A stretch of DNA of 64,000 nucleotides, taken from Apis mellifera. Taxonomy: Eukaryota > Arthropoda > Insecta > Hymenoptera > Apidae. The stretch covers positions 785,868-849,867 of the forward strand of contig NC_037648.1 of NCBI RefSeq assembly GCF_003254395.2, read 5' to 3'. Under the pieces are notes generated by a model that was given only the letters and a program-made list of their open reading frames with translations, searched no databases and was not told where the DNA came from. Made by a program: the position numbers and the translations under genes. Shown piece by piece: positions 38,801-52,169 of this stretch (the stretch's first letter is position 1; each line of letters begins with the position of its first letter).

Positions 38801-41800
38801 TTGAATTTGAAAAAATTCGAGAAAATTCGAAGAGTCTCGAAAAATTTCGAAACATATCGATCATCTTGTAAAGTTATTACGTTTGATGATAATTATTTGG
38901 GAAAAAGAATCGAGAAGAATCATCATCAAAAAAAAAAAAAGAAAAAAAATTAACGCAAGCGGCAGAGAAAAAGAAAGGGAGAAAAAATGGAGGATGAAGA
39001 GTCAGAGAAACGTCACGAAATTATTAATTTCACGACGCGACGACTTTCGATCTATTCTCACAGGTGTTGCCCGATAACGCTTCATCCTATTAATTGGACA
39101 CCTATCTCGAGAGAGGAGGGGCTGTTGTTACTCGCACAAACTTCTGACGAATGTCAGTGAAATATTTATGACACGTCGAGAACACTTGCGAAAATATAAA
39201 ATTCGAACGAAGATTATAAATAAAAATTCTACTCTTCAAATTTAAATTTCCAATTTTTCTTTTTTTTTATCTATTCCTCTTCACGAACCAGTATTGTTTA
39301 TTTAAATCGTAAAATGCAGAGATTTAAACGAAGATTGAAAATTAAAATATTGGAAATTTATATATATATATATATTTTTTTTATTTATTCATCTACCAAG
39401 AATAATTGTTTGTTTCAATCGTTCATATTTATTTTGCTAGCAAATGTGCACGGAATACGTTTTCAGAATTCAGATTGATTAGCGATAGATGAAGATCTTG
39501 TTAAATCTTAACAAGCGCCCCTCTTCGATGAAATGCACACATATATCTTTTAATACGTGAATTGGAAAAAATTGAACTATATTGTCGCAATATTTTTGGA
39601 ATCGAAGATGAATTCCGTTTGAAATGAAAATGATAAAAAAATAAACATTCTAAAATAAACTGTCCTGATTTTCATTTAATTAATTCTAATTTATAATAGT
39701 ACTCGCTGAAATTAAACAATTTTATTTGTAATTTTATTACCGAATGTTGCCAGCAGTGCTATTTCAAGTTGGTACCTATTTCTTTTCCTTCATATATATA
39801 TATACTTTCCTGTCAACAATATTCAATCTATCGTTTCAATCTTTTCCCATTTAATTTTAATTTCCCTCCATCCCTCTTAATAATCTCTCTTGCTATACGC
39901 TACCATTATACCGTATAAAATCGTAATATCTCTCTCTCTCTCTCTCCTCTAAAAAGCCCAATCCAAACAACGTATCCAGCTACGGGATAGAACTCCCCCT
40001 TCCCTTCTCCTTCCCTTCCCCCTCCTCTCCCCGTCTTCGCCATAATCGCAATAGCGAGCGTATGAATTTTCTCGTTCCGTTTCCAGATACCGTCGTACGA
40101 CCCGAACTCTCATTGCATGTGCGTCGCAGGCGAGGTGTATTGTTGGTGGCAGAATTACAATCCGAGCACCGACCCTTCCGCCGGCCCCTCGTTCCTCCCG
40201 TCGACCACGATAGAAAGTAATTACACGCCGTCCCTGGAAGGAAGCACGGACGCCGTAGACAGTTTCGAAGCTTCCGGTGATCCAGCTGAGGAGGCATCGC
40301 TCGAGCAACAACAGGGATACGGGGAGATTAACGCGACCTATTCCTCGACTACATCGCAACCGGCCCCTACTACGTGTCTCGTCATGGGTAATGGATCAAC
40401 TCGCTCCTCCCCTCCACCTCCTCCCTGTTTCTCTCTCTCTCTATCTCTCTTTCTCTCTCTCCGCGATTCTTCGCCGCGAGATATCGATTCATACGCGCGG
40501 TTAGAAAGCCGTGGGAGAAGGAGGGGGAAGAAGGGTGGGGGGAGCGCAATTAGTCTCGCGTCGCGCGGACGGATTTCCTCTATACGGAAATATAGGGGAA
40601 ATATCGGGAGGATGTATCGTTGATCGACTCCCCTTTGTGCGACGATTGGTCGGAATAGCGGTGTCCCGACCGTTCGAGGCGACTGCCTCGATGTTTTGCA
40701 CTTAACTGGCTCGTAATCATTGTTAGGATTAGATGGGCGGGAAATTTAATTGGAATTGGCGGATTAGTAAAAGAAAGATTTTATTTTCTTCTATTATTAC
40801 TCAGATTAATCAGATAACAAAAGTAGTAGAAATTATGAATGGGCCGACTATACGAAAGATTGATTTCCTTCGATCGAAAATGTAATTTTATCGAAATCTT
40901 CGTTCAAAAAATAGAAGAAACTACACCATTATTAATTAATGAAACATAACCAAAGACTGTCACTTAAGACAGTAGTAGAAATGACGAATGAGCCGACTAT
41001 CTATTTTTTCCCGAAAAGAGATAAAAGTGCAGTATCATCGTTAGGCGGGAAATTTAATTGGAATTCGCCAGTAACGAAAGATGATTTTCTTCGATCGAAA
41101 ATGTAATTTTTTCGAAATCTTCGTTCAAAAAATAGAAGAAACTATACCATTACTGATTAATGAAACATAATCAAAGACTGTCAATTAAGACAGTAGTAGA
41201 AAGTGCAGTGTATCATCGTTAGGACTAAAAGGGCGGGAAATTTAAATGGAATTCGCCAGTAACGAAAGATTATTTTCTTCGGTCGAAGCGAAAATGTAAT
41301 TTTATCATTTTTTTCATTCAAAAAATAGAAAAAACTATACCATTACTGATTAATGAAATATAACCAAAGACTGTCAGTTAAGACAGTAATAGAAAAGAGA
41401 CGAAAGCGCAGTTAGGATTAAAAGGGCGGGAAATTTAAATGTAATTCGCCAGTAACGAAAGATTATTTTCTTCGGTCGAAACGAAAATGTAATTTTATCG
41501 AAATCTTCGTTCAGAAAATACAGAAAACTATACTATTAATCAAAATACAACCAAAAACTGTCACTTAATACGTGGTAAAAGTACGAGTAGTAAAAAATCT
41601 CGATCTTTCAAATTTTTAAACACTTGTACGAGGAAGAAAGGGATGCTGACGAACGTGGAAATCTGTTTACAGGAAGGGAGTATCGCGAGGGCGAGTTGCT
41701 GCCTCACTCGACCGGGAACTGCATCGAATGCAGCTGCGGATCCGAGGGCCGCGTCGAGTGCTCGCCGCGGGACTGTGTCGCCCTTCGACCCGAGATACCA

Positions 41801-41887
41801 GTTGCACCGGGTGTACCGGACGCGGCGGACGGCGATTTCGAAGTGTTCAACCTTGCGAGGGACCGAGGGATCGACGAGAGCTTTTAA
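35836..41887 (+). CDS. VWC-domain protein, three 3'-terminal exons (5' part missing)
   Basis: Three exons join in frame: about 35836-35972 (an acceptor at 35830 is also possible and has the same phase), 40087-40387 and 41673-41887 with its stop. Introns are GT-AG, of 4114 and 1285 bp, in phases 0 and 1. The product begins AKTTGEVLLGEVDVAVQ. A first VWC-like module runs from KKCNVDENTYSHGQT into IPSYDPNSHCMCVAGEVYCW. A Ser/Thr-rich linker follows, then a second module with CLVM, GREYREGELLPHS, GNCIECSCGSEGRVEC and PRDC. The tail ends FEVFNLARDRGIDESF. VWC modules are typical of secreted proteins, many of which bind BMP-type ligands or matrix; secretion and partner here are inference. No signal peptide is visible because the 5' exons were not found. 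The exact orthologue is not recognised. Confidence 0.8.
40730..41620. repeat. Intronic tandem repeat, about 190 bp, four copies
   Basis: GGGCGGGAAATTT or its AGGCGGGAAATTT variant recurs at about 40735, 41043, 41231 and 41424. It is followed by GGAATTCGCCAGTAACGAAA, ATGTAATTTTATCGAAATC and a CAAAGACTGTCA-TTAAGACAG block. The last two spacings are 188 and 193 bp. The first is 308 bp and holds an extra partial segment. The array sits entirely in the intron before the last VWC exon and ends within about 60 bp of that exon's acceptor. Confidence 0.88.
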
Positions 41888-42260
41888 AGCACCCGATCGA
41901 CTAGCGCACGATCGTCGCCTGTTCGAAATGAAACGCGAGATTCCTTTTTAGATTCTTTATTCCGGGAATTGTCGATCGATATGAATTATTTAATTTTTAA
42001 AATATTTGTGAAGTATGTTTTAAAATTTATCCCAACGTGATAATCGAATATTTGTTCCATTTGACGATACAAGCAATAATTTTTCTAAAGAGAGGGACAT
42101 ATCGTGTGTGTGTGTGTATATTTAACGTTGTATTAAGAAGAATGTAAAGAATTATATACAATTTCTTCCCACGAATTTTATTTTCGTATCGATCAACGAT
42201 AATAATTTAATAACAATCGAGTTCTCGACCGAAACAATTTATAGAAACATTTGAATAAAA
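41888..42260 (+). other. Probable 3' UTR of the VWC gene
   Basis: After the stop at 41885-41887 the sequence becomes AT-rich with a GTGTGTGTGTGT tract near 42109. The first AATAAA in a plausible place is at 42254-42259. The end is inferred from that signal only. Confidence 0.45.
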
Positions 42261-43619
42261 TATTCGAGATGAATACGATTACACGGTTGAAAAATCCGTG
42301 AGTATTAATTAGTTTAATTTATATGTATATATATATATTCTTCTTATCTTCTCTCGAGCTTCTTCCCTCCCTTTGTTCCGGAATGAAAGAGTTTCCGGTC
42401 GAAAGGGAACTGGTGAAAAAATCGATTATCGATAATGAAACAAAAGAAACGTTAAACGCTTTCTTTTCGACCGATTAATCGAGGCGTAAATATAAAGAGA
42501 GAGAGAGAGAGAGACAGTTGTTAATTGGAAGGAAAATTATTATCGAATCGATGATTAAAAAAAAGAAAAATGATCCTGTCTCCACGTGGTGATAATTATA
42601 ATTAGATCAAATTGTGGCCGAATAACGTGTTTATGTTTTAACGATTCAGCAAGATCGATAACGGGGCACTAATTAAGTCAGGGATGCTCTTCTCACGAGC
42701 AAAGTGTAATTTTATTACCCTACGGGGTTTCCAAATTTCCCATTTTATTACCCACGCGTTTCCATTGGCGTGGGCCTAATTTATCGAAAGATGGATCTTG
42801 GCCACGATCCATCATCTTCTATCGATTGATTATTTAAACGAATTCTCTCGTGTAAGATTAATTATTGTATCATTAGTGATATTAAGATTAGTGAGATTAG
42901 TTATATTATTAGCTACGATTTATTCATCATATTAAAATTGTTAAACCGATCCGTGGAGAATTGTTCGAAATAATAAATTTCCTAACCTCTCTTTTATGGA
43001 TTGAAATTATTGGGAATTTTTTCGATATTATTATCTTCCAAATTGATTATTTATCTTATGGGAGAAGAAGGTATATTTGTTTATGTAATTTATGTAAAAA
43101 TCAGCAGTCTAATTATTAGAGCGTAAAAGAGAAAAAGAGAAATCTCGAAAGAATGTTCCTCAGCGCCACCAAAAATACCAAACGATAGATCGATAAGAAT
43201 ATTAGATTGTACTTCCACGCAAATTTTCCATTGTTTTGAACAATTTAATAATTTTTCTTTCTAATAAAAAAAAGTATTTTCTTTCAGGTTTCGAGACTCG
43301 CACTAACTAAGATAGATCCTGAAACGAAATAATTTTTTTAACGATCTATCTTCGTACGAATCCTCGCGACGATCGTCATCGAGTGATGATGTGATCGAGA
43401 CAGAATCGAGGAGCTTGGCAGCAAAAAGGAGGCAAATTCATTTAGAGGAGTTGGTAACAATTTCAGAGAAATTAAAAGAAATTGATTGTAATTAACTTAT
43501 GCTAATTAATAGTTTTATTGATTTCCCAAGTCTTTGAAAAACAAAGTCTTTAAAATTAAGGGAAATTAAGTGTCGGAAGATTGTCGAGTTTCTTAATTAA
43601 TATTCTATTCTGTGTTAAA
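42261..43619. other. Intergenic DNA with one conserved-looking patch
   Basis: No gene is supported. A denser, less AT-rich patch at about 42580-42800 contains two ATTTTATTACCC words and TTCCATTGGCGTGGGCC, and may be regulatory. An AG microsatellite is at about 42500-42514. Confidence 0.4.
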
Positions 43620-44000
43620 ATTTTTAGTTTGTTTGTTTGTTTTTTGTTTCAAAAATTTTGTTGTTTTAATAATTTTTAGTTTGTTTTTTGTTTCAAAAAT
43701 TAATTGTTATTAATTGTTAATTGTTTTTTGTTTCAAAAATTTTGTTGTTTTAATAATTTTTAGTTTGTTTGTTTTTTGTTTCAAAAATTTTGTTGTTTTA
43801 ATAATTTTTATTTGTTTGTTTTTTGTTTCAAAAATTTTGTTGTTTTAATAATTTTTAATTTTATTTGTTTTTTGTTTCAAAAATTAATTGTTATTAATTG
43901 TTATTAATTGTTAATTTTTTTTGTTTCAAAAATTAATTGTTATTAATTGTTAATTGTTTTTTGTTTCAAAAATTTTGTTGTTTTAATAATTTTAGTTTGT
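43620..44000. repeat. Simple tandem repeat, unit about 58 bp with variants
   Basis: Alternating copies of TTTTTTGTTTCAAAAATTTT, GTTGTTTTAATAATTTTTAG and TTTGTTTG, with some copies replacing the end by AATTGTTATTAATTGTTAAT. About seven units. It is low-complexity and AT-rich, and copy variants are interleaved rather than ordered. Confidence 0.88.
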
Positions 44001-47000
44001 TTGTTGCACAAGAATGTTACATATATATATAAATTTCACATTTATATAATCAATATTATAATATTTTATAACATAATATATAGAAAATAATAGAATAAAA
44101 TTAATTTCTGCATCCAAAAAAAGGTCCTCTTGACATCCATGCGAATATTTCTGAAAGACAAGAAAACAGTTTTTAGACACTAGATAATAACTACTTATAA
44201 TCATATCCTAAATTAACTAAAAAAATTACCAATGGATCCGCCTCCCTTTTTTACCTCGATAAGATCCTCGATTCTTGGCCAGTTTGGCCGCAAATTTTCT
44301 ATCGGTAGATAACCCCCTATCGTAGACGTTAGTCCCCAGATTCGAACGAGAAAAATCCCGCGCGCTTTAGTTCTCGAAAGATAAGTTAGGGAGCGTTCAC
44401 TCGTCTGTCGTTGTTTTTGTACGCACTCTCGAACGAGAGAGATATTCAATTTCCACGTTCGACGACACAGCGATGAACAAAATACAATTGTGTAGACGTC
44501 GGCCTACAAATGTACGAATTAATATTGCCGGGTACCAGGAAAACCGGTGTTCCGTTTTAAGGAATGAAGCATTGCAGAGCTTGACAGACTCTCGATCCTT
44601 GTGCGGTGAGCTGGTAGATGTCACTCGTCTCCTTCGTCTATATATATATATATCTATATATATATGATTAGTACGAGACGTGGTCATATCCTGTTCAAAG
44701 CCGTTTCGCTTGGCTCTGCGTCATGAATCCTTGCGACGACCACTTCCTGTGCTTCTGCGAGTTATCAACTGTACGAGATGTTCAGGAAGTTTATTGAGCG
44801 ATCTGGATTTGGCCATTTCAGTTGAATAACGAAATATCGTCTCGGTCCTTGTCGTTTCTTAATCCCTCCCCCCCTTGTCGTGACGTGAGAGGGGAGATAT
44901 ACACTTTAACAGTGGAAATCGTCGAGAATCAAATTGGCTCGTTTTCTGCAATTGAAGAAATGGAATAAAATTACGTTTCGGCAAAATCCAAATGGATGGA
45001 AAATGATATTGGAAAGAGGATTTTACTTACTTAAAAATTTGATATGCGAGGATCGATTAATACTGATCGAACATTTCGTACATGTACATCATATCACGGA
45101 TCGTCACTGAAAAGAGAGAGATTAAAAGAGTTTTAGAAGATGAATCGATTAATTAGCGTAGTAAACGATTAATTAAGTAAGGATTATAATTAGCGAAAAA
45201 AAAAGCGTAGAGTGGGGGTAAAGTTCTCGAGGATATTCTATAATTAAATATCTCTTTTCCTTGGATCAACGATTATTTGTCCTTAAAATTTCTTTTCTTA
45301 AAAAAAGATTCTTCACGATTCTATTTTTAATCCTATATTTTGATTTGCTGATAAGAATCGATAAGAAATTAAAAAAATTTTTCATTTCGAAACAGAAGAG
45401 AATTAAAAAAAATTTTAAACACATTTAAATGACTTGATCTGTTAAAAATTTGCCGATCATTAAAAAGGGAAGAGAACTTTGAGATAATAACCTAATAAAA
45501 TACGTATATTATCAATTAAAAAAACAACCACGTTATATAAGATAAAAGAAGATTAGAACGATACGAAGCGAGAAAAAGTATTTAAATAAAAATCGATAGC
45601 GTGATTTCATCACCCGAATCCAATCTTAAATAGCCTCCCGATCTATAATACCGTATGTATATGTATTGCTCTTAAGAAAAAAAAAAGAAAAAAAAAAAAA
45701 AACAAATCCCGTGTTGTATGGATCAATTATTGATTAATACATACATATTCGTACATATACATATGAATATACACGTATATATATATACGTATCTATATGC
45801 ATTACACCAAGGAACCAAATTATCAAGAGATAATATTATGCGTATTTATGCATATAAATATATATATACATATGTATATATATATATTTAATTATATATA
45901 TATATATAGGAATAGGATATCCAAGCGTTTCGACTTGTGCACCTTTTGTAGATATATATCCGCCTATCCGTTTTATGGTACGTTTTTTCCTGTATAATTG
46001 CAGCGTTTCAATAATCGAGCTACGTTTTAAGAGAGAGAGAGAGACGCGAGAATTATTTCGAAGAAAGAAAGAAAAAAAGATAACTCTGGGTTGTCAGCTA
46101 CACGCATTCTAACCTATAAATATAAATGTAATATTGGAAGATAGATGGACCCACCTGTTTCAAGTACCACTCTTGACTCGTTATTTTCAGAAAATTAAAT
46201 GAATCAAAGGATGAGAGAGAATAAAAATAAATACGGAAAAATTATTTATTATTCGTAAAAAAAGATTGTTTTAATCGAATAAAATTTTATTAAAGCAATG
46301 GTAAAAATGTTAAGAAGCAATAATAATGATAATTATTATCATTAAAGACATATCAAGAGAAATGATCCATCTATTTTCAATATATCTCCATCTATTACCA
46401 TAAATATACGTTTGATCATGAAGAGAATCTATCTCAGCGTACAAATAGTTAATGATCTTATGGTAACATCGATACATAAACAGATACGAAAGAAGCGAAG
46501 CGGTTGTAATTATACTTTTATGACGAAGTTAATTGTTCATAGTTAGTCGCATAGTTAGGTAGAGATCCAATGTGATATATATACATTCAAAAGGTAACTT
46601 TGTCTAAAAGTTTTACAATACATATATATATAGAAGGAGAAGCCACGACGTTTTATCGCAAGATTTGCCGTAACTTCTATGAACGTTCGTTCAATTAGAT
46701 GTATACTGTCATAGAATATCGAGCAACGTTTTCGAACAATATCGTCGGGTTCGCTTTTTGCAACGATGCAAGTTTACTGTCACACACACATACACACACA
46801 TACGTATTAATCGCATTTTCGTTGAACGAGCCCGCGTAATCGCATCATCATCATGACACGGCCTGTATACTTATATTATCTTTAATGATAGTCAAAATAG
46901 AAAACAGGATGATCTCGAAATGTTTATGACTACTGTGGAATAACGATCGAGACTACTATTTTTTAATTGTTCGAAGGGATCGTTTCATAACGATCTATTT

Positions 47001-48735
47001 CCTCGAGATTCAAATATGAAATTGCACAAAAAAATGGAGAAAAATAAAAAAAAAGCATAAATGGAAGAAAAAAAATGGGATCATCACGAGATCACGCGGG
47101 ACCATCATGGCAGTTCGTTTTTCCGTTTAACCTTTTTCGTAACGATCTCGTACGTCTTCCAATCATCCCACATATTATACCATTGTATCTGTCTTGTACC
47201 CGTGGGATCTCCTGTCTTCTTAAAAAACGCTAAATAAAGAAAGATCTTATGATACGTGTCGATTCTCTTTCAATTTTTACCTATTGTAATTTTTACATTT
47301 TATCATTTAACACAAAATTCCGAGAATTTCGTTCGCTACAGAATTTTATTTTTTATTATCAAATTATTTCGTTCAGTTAAGTTAGATTGATTTCACTTGT
47401 TTCAGATTAAATTAATTTTTATCGAAATACGTTCGATATCCTATACAATATTTTAAGGTTAAAATAATTCATGAGTGATTAAAATTAATCCGAAATAACT
47501 ATAGTATATGTTTAAATATGTTAAATATATCGTAGAAAGGAATGAATAATTTGAAAAAGTATTTATACGTTACTTACGTGTAAAATTTCGATTTCGATCT
47601 TGAAAAATGTACTCATAGTAGGTTGAAAGGATCGCGTATATTTTCAAAGAATGCATATATATAACGTAATGAATAATTTTTAAAATAATAATTCCTAAAT
47701 AAAATTTATTTATTTATTTATTTAATTATTTATTATAACAAACGATCTTTATAACGGCAAATCACAATTAACTCAACAATACAAAAACCGATTTTAATAT
47801 CGATAGTTCGATAGCTAATAATTGAACTCGCAGTGTTTATCACGTGATTTGATTTGTAGCAAACTTTACTTATTTCCGAGGAAAGAATCAAGAATCGAAT
47901 AATATAGAAAAGATAATGAATAAATGAGGCAAAAGTGAAATCAAACGTGATCATAAAAAATATATTAATAAGATGCCTATGTAATAAAAGTATTATAATT
48001 ATAATTATTTATAAACTAAAATAACGAATAGTTTATAATACGTTTACTGTTTCATTGAACTGATATAATAAGTGATATAAATGCATAAAGTTACATGTTA
48101 CATAATCAATTAAAAAATCAATGATCGCAAACTGCTTTGATGTTCATTTTTTTAATGTGTTTAATTTTATTCTCAATTGCTATTATATGTAATGCATCTT
48201 GAATTGAGTTATTGTAGGAATGTATTTAGCGTGAGATGCATGTATGAATGGAATGGATGTATACATATATGTATAATAGAACATCGATGATGCCATATAA
48301 TAAAATTATGTATTAATCATGCATGTAAGATGACTAATTCAACAAAGACAAGAAATAATGAATTAAAAGAAGAAGAAAATATATGAATGCAAGAAAAGAT
48401 ATTAAAATTTTGAAATGAATGTAAAATGCAAGTATGAGTTAATCTTTAATAGCAAGCCTAGTAAATCTGTGAGGAAATAAAACGATTTTGGTACTCAAAT
48501 TTTTTTGAATTTTTCACGAGAAATTTAAATAAAAGTAATCCCTATATTATTTTTGTAAGTGTTTTTAATTTATTTTAATTTATAATCAATTTCTTTATTG
48601 ATACTTGTTTTTATTATTTATTAATCGATTACATCGATTTACTAGATATGTTCATATAGATTTTTATTATTAAATAAGTTACTTTAATACATATTAAATG
48701 TTAATTTTTATTATTATTCATAAATAAATTTCTTT

Positions 48736-48774
<39 letters not shown>

Positions 48775-49464
48775 CTATTACATTTGTTCAAAACAATTAG
48801 ATTTCGATTAACAATTACAATAAATATATCATGACAACACAAGATATATTAGAGTGCGCTACAATCATAGTTAAAAAAGTTTAATTTTTAAAATTACAAA
48901 AAAAGTATAAGTTTTGTTTTGAATAAAAAATATTTCTAAATATTGATAATTTTAAAAACTGATAAAAAGAATGTTAAAGAGAAAAAGTACTTGTAACAAT
49001 ACGGATGTATATTTACGATTTGATATCAATGATATAACTTGATATTAAAGGTTAGGTGTCAAACATTATATATTAGAACGTTATATGTTAAAACAATTAT
49101 TCAATTATATTTATTTCAAGTTATTTTAATTATAATTTTTATAAAATATATATATTTTTTAATATTTCTATAATATAAATATACAGAAACACCTATTAAG
49201 ATAATTATGTATGATTTCATAATTTCATTTTATAGATATATAAATGAATATATTTCGTTATCTATATTAACAGCTGGCAGATATTAAAACATAACGTATA
49301 TACATAGATATAAAATTTCCGTTTGTTGAGACTGTTATCAACATAATAGATTTTTTTATATCATTATGATTCTTCCTATGACAAATAGGAAAGAAAATCT
49401 TTGTTTAAATTAACAAATTGAAAATTATTTCAAAGTTATCTACAGAACAGTGCAAATTAGAAGG
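44001..49464. other. Intergenic AT-rich DNA with microsatellites
   Basis: A GC-richer patch at about 44200-44900 has frames on both strands without a recognisable domain. Long TA and TATATG tracts lie at about 44640-44665, 45775-45790, 45855-45910 and 48738-48770, an A-rich run at about 45679-45701 and CACACA tracts near 46780. Nothing else is supported up to the ENGase start codon. Confidence 0.5.
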
Positions 49465-52169
49465 ATGGCAACTGAAGTCATAGAATCACATCCATTTAAG
49501 AATTTACAAGAATTATATGATAATGTGGATAATCTGAAACCATGGCCTGATATTAAGAAACTAAGAGAATCAACAGATTATGTGTATAATGGTTCAGAAA
49601 TAAATATACAAAAGTTGTATTTGGAAAAATTTGATAGACAAGAACAACCAAGAACATTAGTATGTCATGATATGAAAGGTGGTTATCTGCAAGATAGGTA
49701 ATATGTGTACAAATTATTATGTTTATTATGGTATAAATACATATTATTCATAATATAATTTTTCCTTCAGATTTATAGATGGATCAAAGTCTTATGAGTC
49801 TTATTTATTTTATCATTGGAGTGTTATTGATACATTTGTATACTTTAGCCATTATTTTATTACTATTCCACCTTATGGATGGATTAACGCAGCACATGAT
49901 CATGGAGTTAAAATTCTTGGTACTGTAATAACTGAAAAAGAAGGTATATGGGATCTTATACTTGTATCTCAGGAGGATGTGAGAAAATTTGCAGATGCAT
50001 TAATAGTTGTTGCAAAATTTTATAAATTTGACGGCTGGTTATTAAACATTGAAAATGTGATTAAAAATGAACAAATCAACAATTTAATTTATTTCGTGAA
50101 ATATCTAACAGACAATATACATGAAGCAATAAAAGATTCTGAAATTATATGGTATGATAGTGTGACTAATGAAGGAACGTTAAACTGGCAAAATGAGCTT
50201 AATAATAAAAATATGTAAAATTATTATTTCTATATTTTTATAATTATTTTTAAATAAGTAAAATTATTTTTATAATTATTTCTGTTTTTTATGTTTCAGA
50301 GACTTTTTTTTAAATTGCGACGGTATTTATTTGAACTACAATTGGAATAAATCAAAACTAGAAAATAGTTATGCACTTGCAAAAAATCATAACAGAAATG
50401 TTCATGATATTTATGTAGGATTAGATGTTTGGGGAAGAGGATGTCCTGGTGGTGGTGGATTTAATTCAATATATGTAATTATAATATTTTATATTTAAAA
50501 GAAATAATTATTTAATATCTAATTATAATAATTTGCAGGCTTTACGAAAAATACGGCAAGAAAAACTTTCGGTCGCAATTTTTGCTCCTGGTTGGACTCA
50601 TGAATTTTTCGGATCCAAAACATTTCAAGAATTGGAAGATTTATTTTGGGCACAATTGTTTCCTTATTTATATATTCATGTACTTATCTATGAAGAAGAA
50701 ACATTTAAAACATCATTTTGCCGTGGAAGTGGTAGTTTGTATTATAGCTGTGGTGAGGTATATTAAATATTTGATATTATTTTTAAATATCATTTAATGA
50801 ATATATTAATGATTATATTAAATTATTAAATGTATATGTATTGAATGTTAATATGTTAATATATAAATCTTTTACAGATACAGTTAGATATGCGCATTGT
50901 AGAAGGTAAAAATATTTGGGAACAAAGATCATTCTATAACTTATCCAAGCAAATGCCACAAATATCTGTACCTACACCACATTTACAATTCACATATGTT
51001 CCACAACTTCCTGAACCAAAAAATGAAAACGATCGAAACGAATGTCCAAAACAACCGATACAATATATTTACGAAACAAAGAAAAACGTTATTCGAATAT
51101 TAGAAAATGTTGTAAATATTCAAGACAAAATGCCAATCCTAGATATAAATTGCTTCGAATTTTGTAATCAATTTTCTTTTGAAGGTGGTGGTTGTTTAAA
51201 ATTAATTACGAATGATCTTAGATCGTATCATAGGTAAGAATTTTACGTTTTATAATTAAATTTAATATATGATTTAATAATGATTATTTTAAATTTAATT
51301 TATATAAAAATAAAATATAAATTTATAATTTAAATTATTTATAGATTATTTCTTGTTCATATCGAATTCCAACAAGACATTGAAGCAACTATCATTTACG
51401 AAGAAATGATATCTTCTATGACGAATGGAACTCGAAGTGAACCAATTTTAATTTTGGGTAATGATTCTGGCTTAAAATCTATTATCCATTATAAATCAGA
51501 AAATTTAAACTCGAGATGGAAAAAATGGTAAATTTATAAAATTTAAATATTTTAATGTTATTAAATAAAAGATTATATTGAATTATAAGAAATTAATAAT
51601 ATAATTAGTAATATCATCATTCAATATAACGAATATCTCTTGAAATTATTCTTGATTCTCAAGAGTCAATAACTTTAAGATAATTTTATGCTATACTCTT
51701 GGGATCTGCTATTCCGAAGTACGATAAACTAGAACTCGAACTCGAACTTACATCCTCAGATACAAAATACATCCACTACCTCGCGAGATACAAAATAGAG
51801 TTTCCAACTTAAACTAACAAAGAACTTTCAAATAAACGTATGATGTAATTCGCGAAATTTATTTATGCGCCTTTTAATCAAAGTGATTAATCTCACGAAA
51901 CAAGAAATCTAAAAATACTAAATATACGAATTAGCAAATGAATTTCAAATCTCATTTATCAAACATTTAAAAAGTAACGTTCATATCGACGAATCAATAC
52001 CATATTTGTCTAACAGAAAATTTTCCTTTTTGCCGACAGTGTTTATCTAACGAATATGAGGACTGTGAACGAGATCGGTATATCTTTCGCAAAGAAGAAT
52101 ATCTGTTATCTAGGAGAGATCATTCTCGAACAAAAAGGACATCCGAACTGTAAGTTTGCCCCTTCGTAA
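49465..52169 (+). CDS. ENGase: Cytosolic endo-beta-N-acetylglucosaminidase (GH85)
   Basis: ENGase cuts the chitobiose core (GlcNAc-GlcNAc) of free N-glycans in the cytosol during glycoprotein turnover. Seven exons join in frame to 579 codons plus stop: 49465-49697, 49771-50214, 50300-50474, 50539-50757, 50878-51233, 51345-51527 and 52040-52169. All introns are GT-AG; six are seen, 64-512 bp. The protein starts MATEVIESHPFKNLQELYDN without a signal peptide, as in cytosolic family members. GH85 landmarks are YHWSVIDTFVYFSH (about residues 92-105), HGVKILGTVITE, DGWLLNIEN (165-173, with the catalytic Asn170 and Glu172), WYDSVTNEGTLNWQ, DGIYLNYNW, YVGLDVWGRG and APGW. Exons 5-7 encode the C-terminal beta-sandwich part, ending with CYLGEI near the C terminus. 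The start was chosen as the first ATG in the frame. An alternative 3' end is possible because ACT|GTAAGT at 52149/52150 is a good donor. Confidence 0.93.

Noticed and set aside
39949..40705. Frames on both strands around the second VWC exon
   Set aside because: They are shadows of the exon at 40087-40387 and of CT/GA-rich intron next to it.
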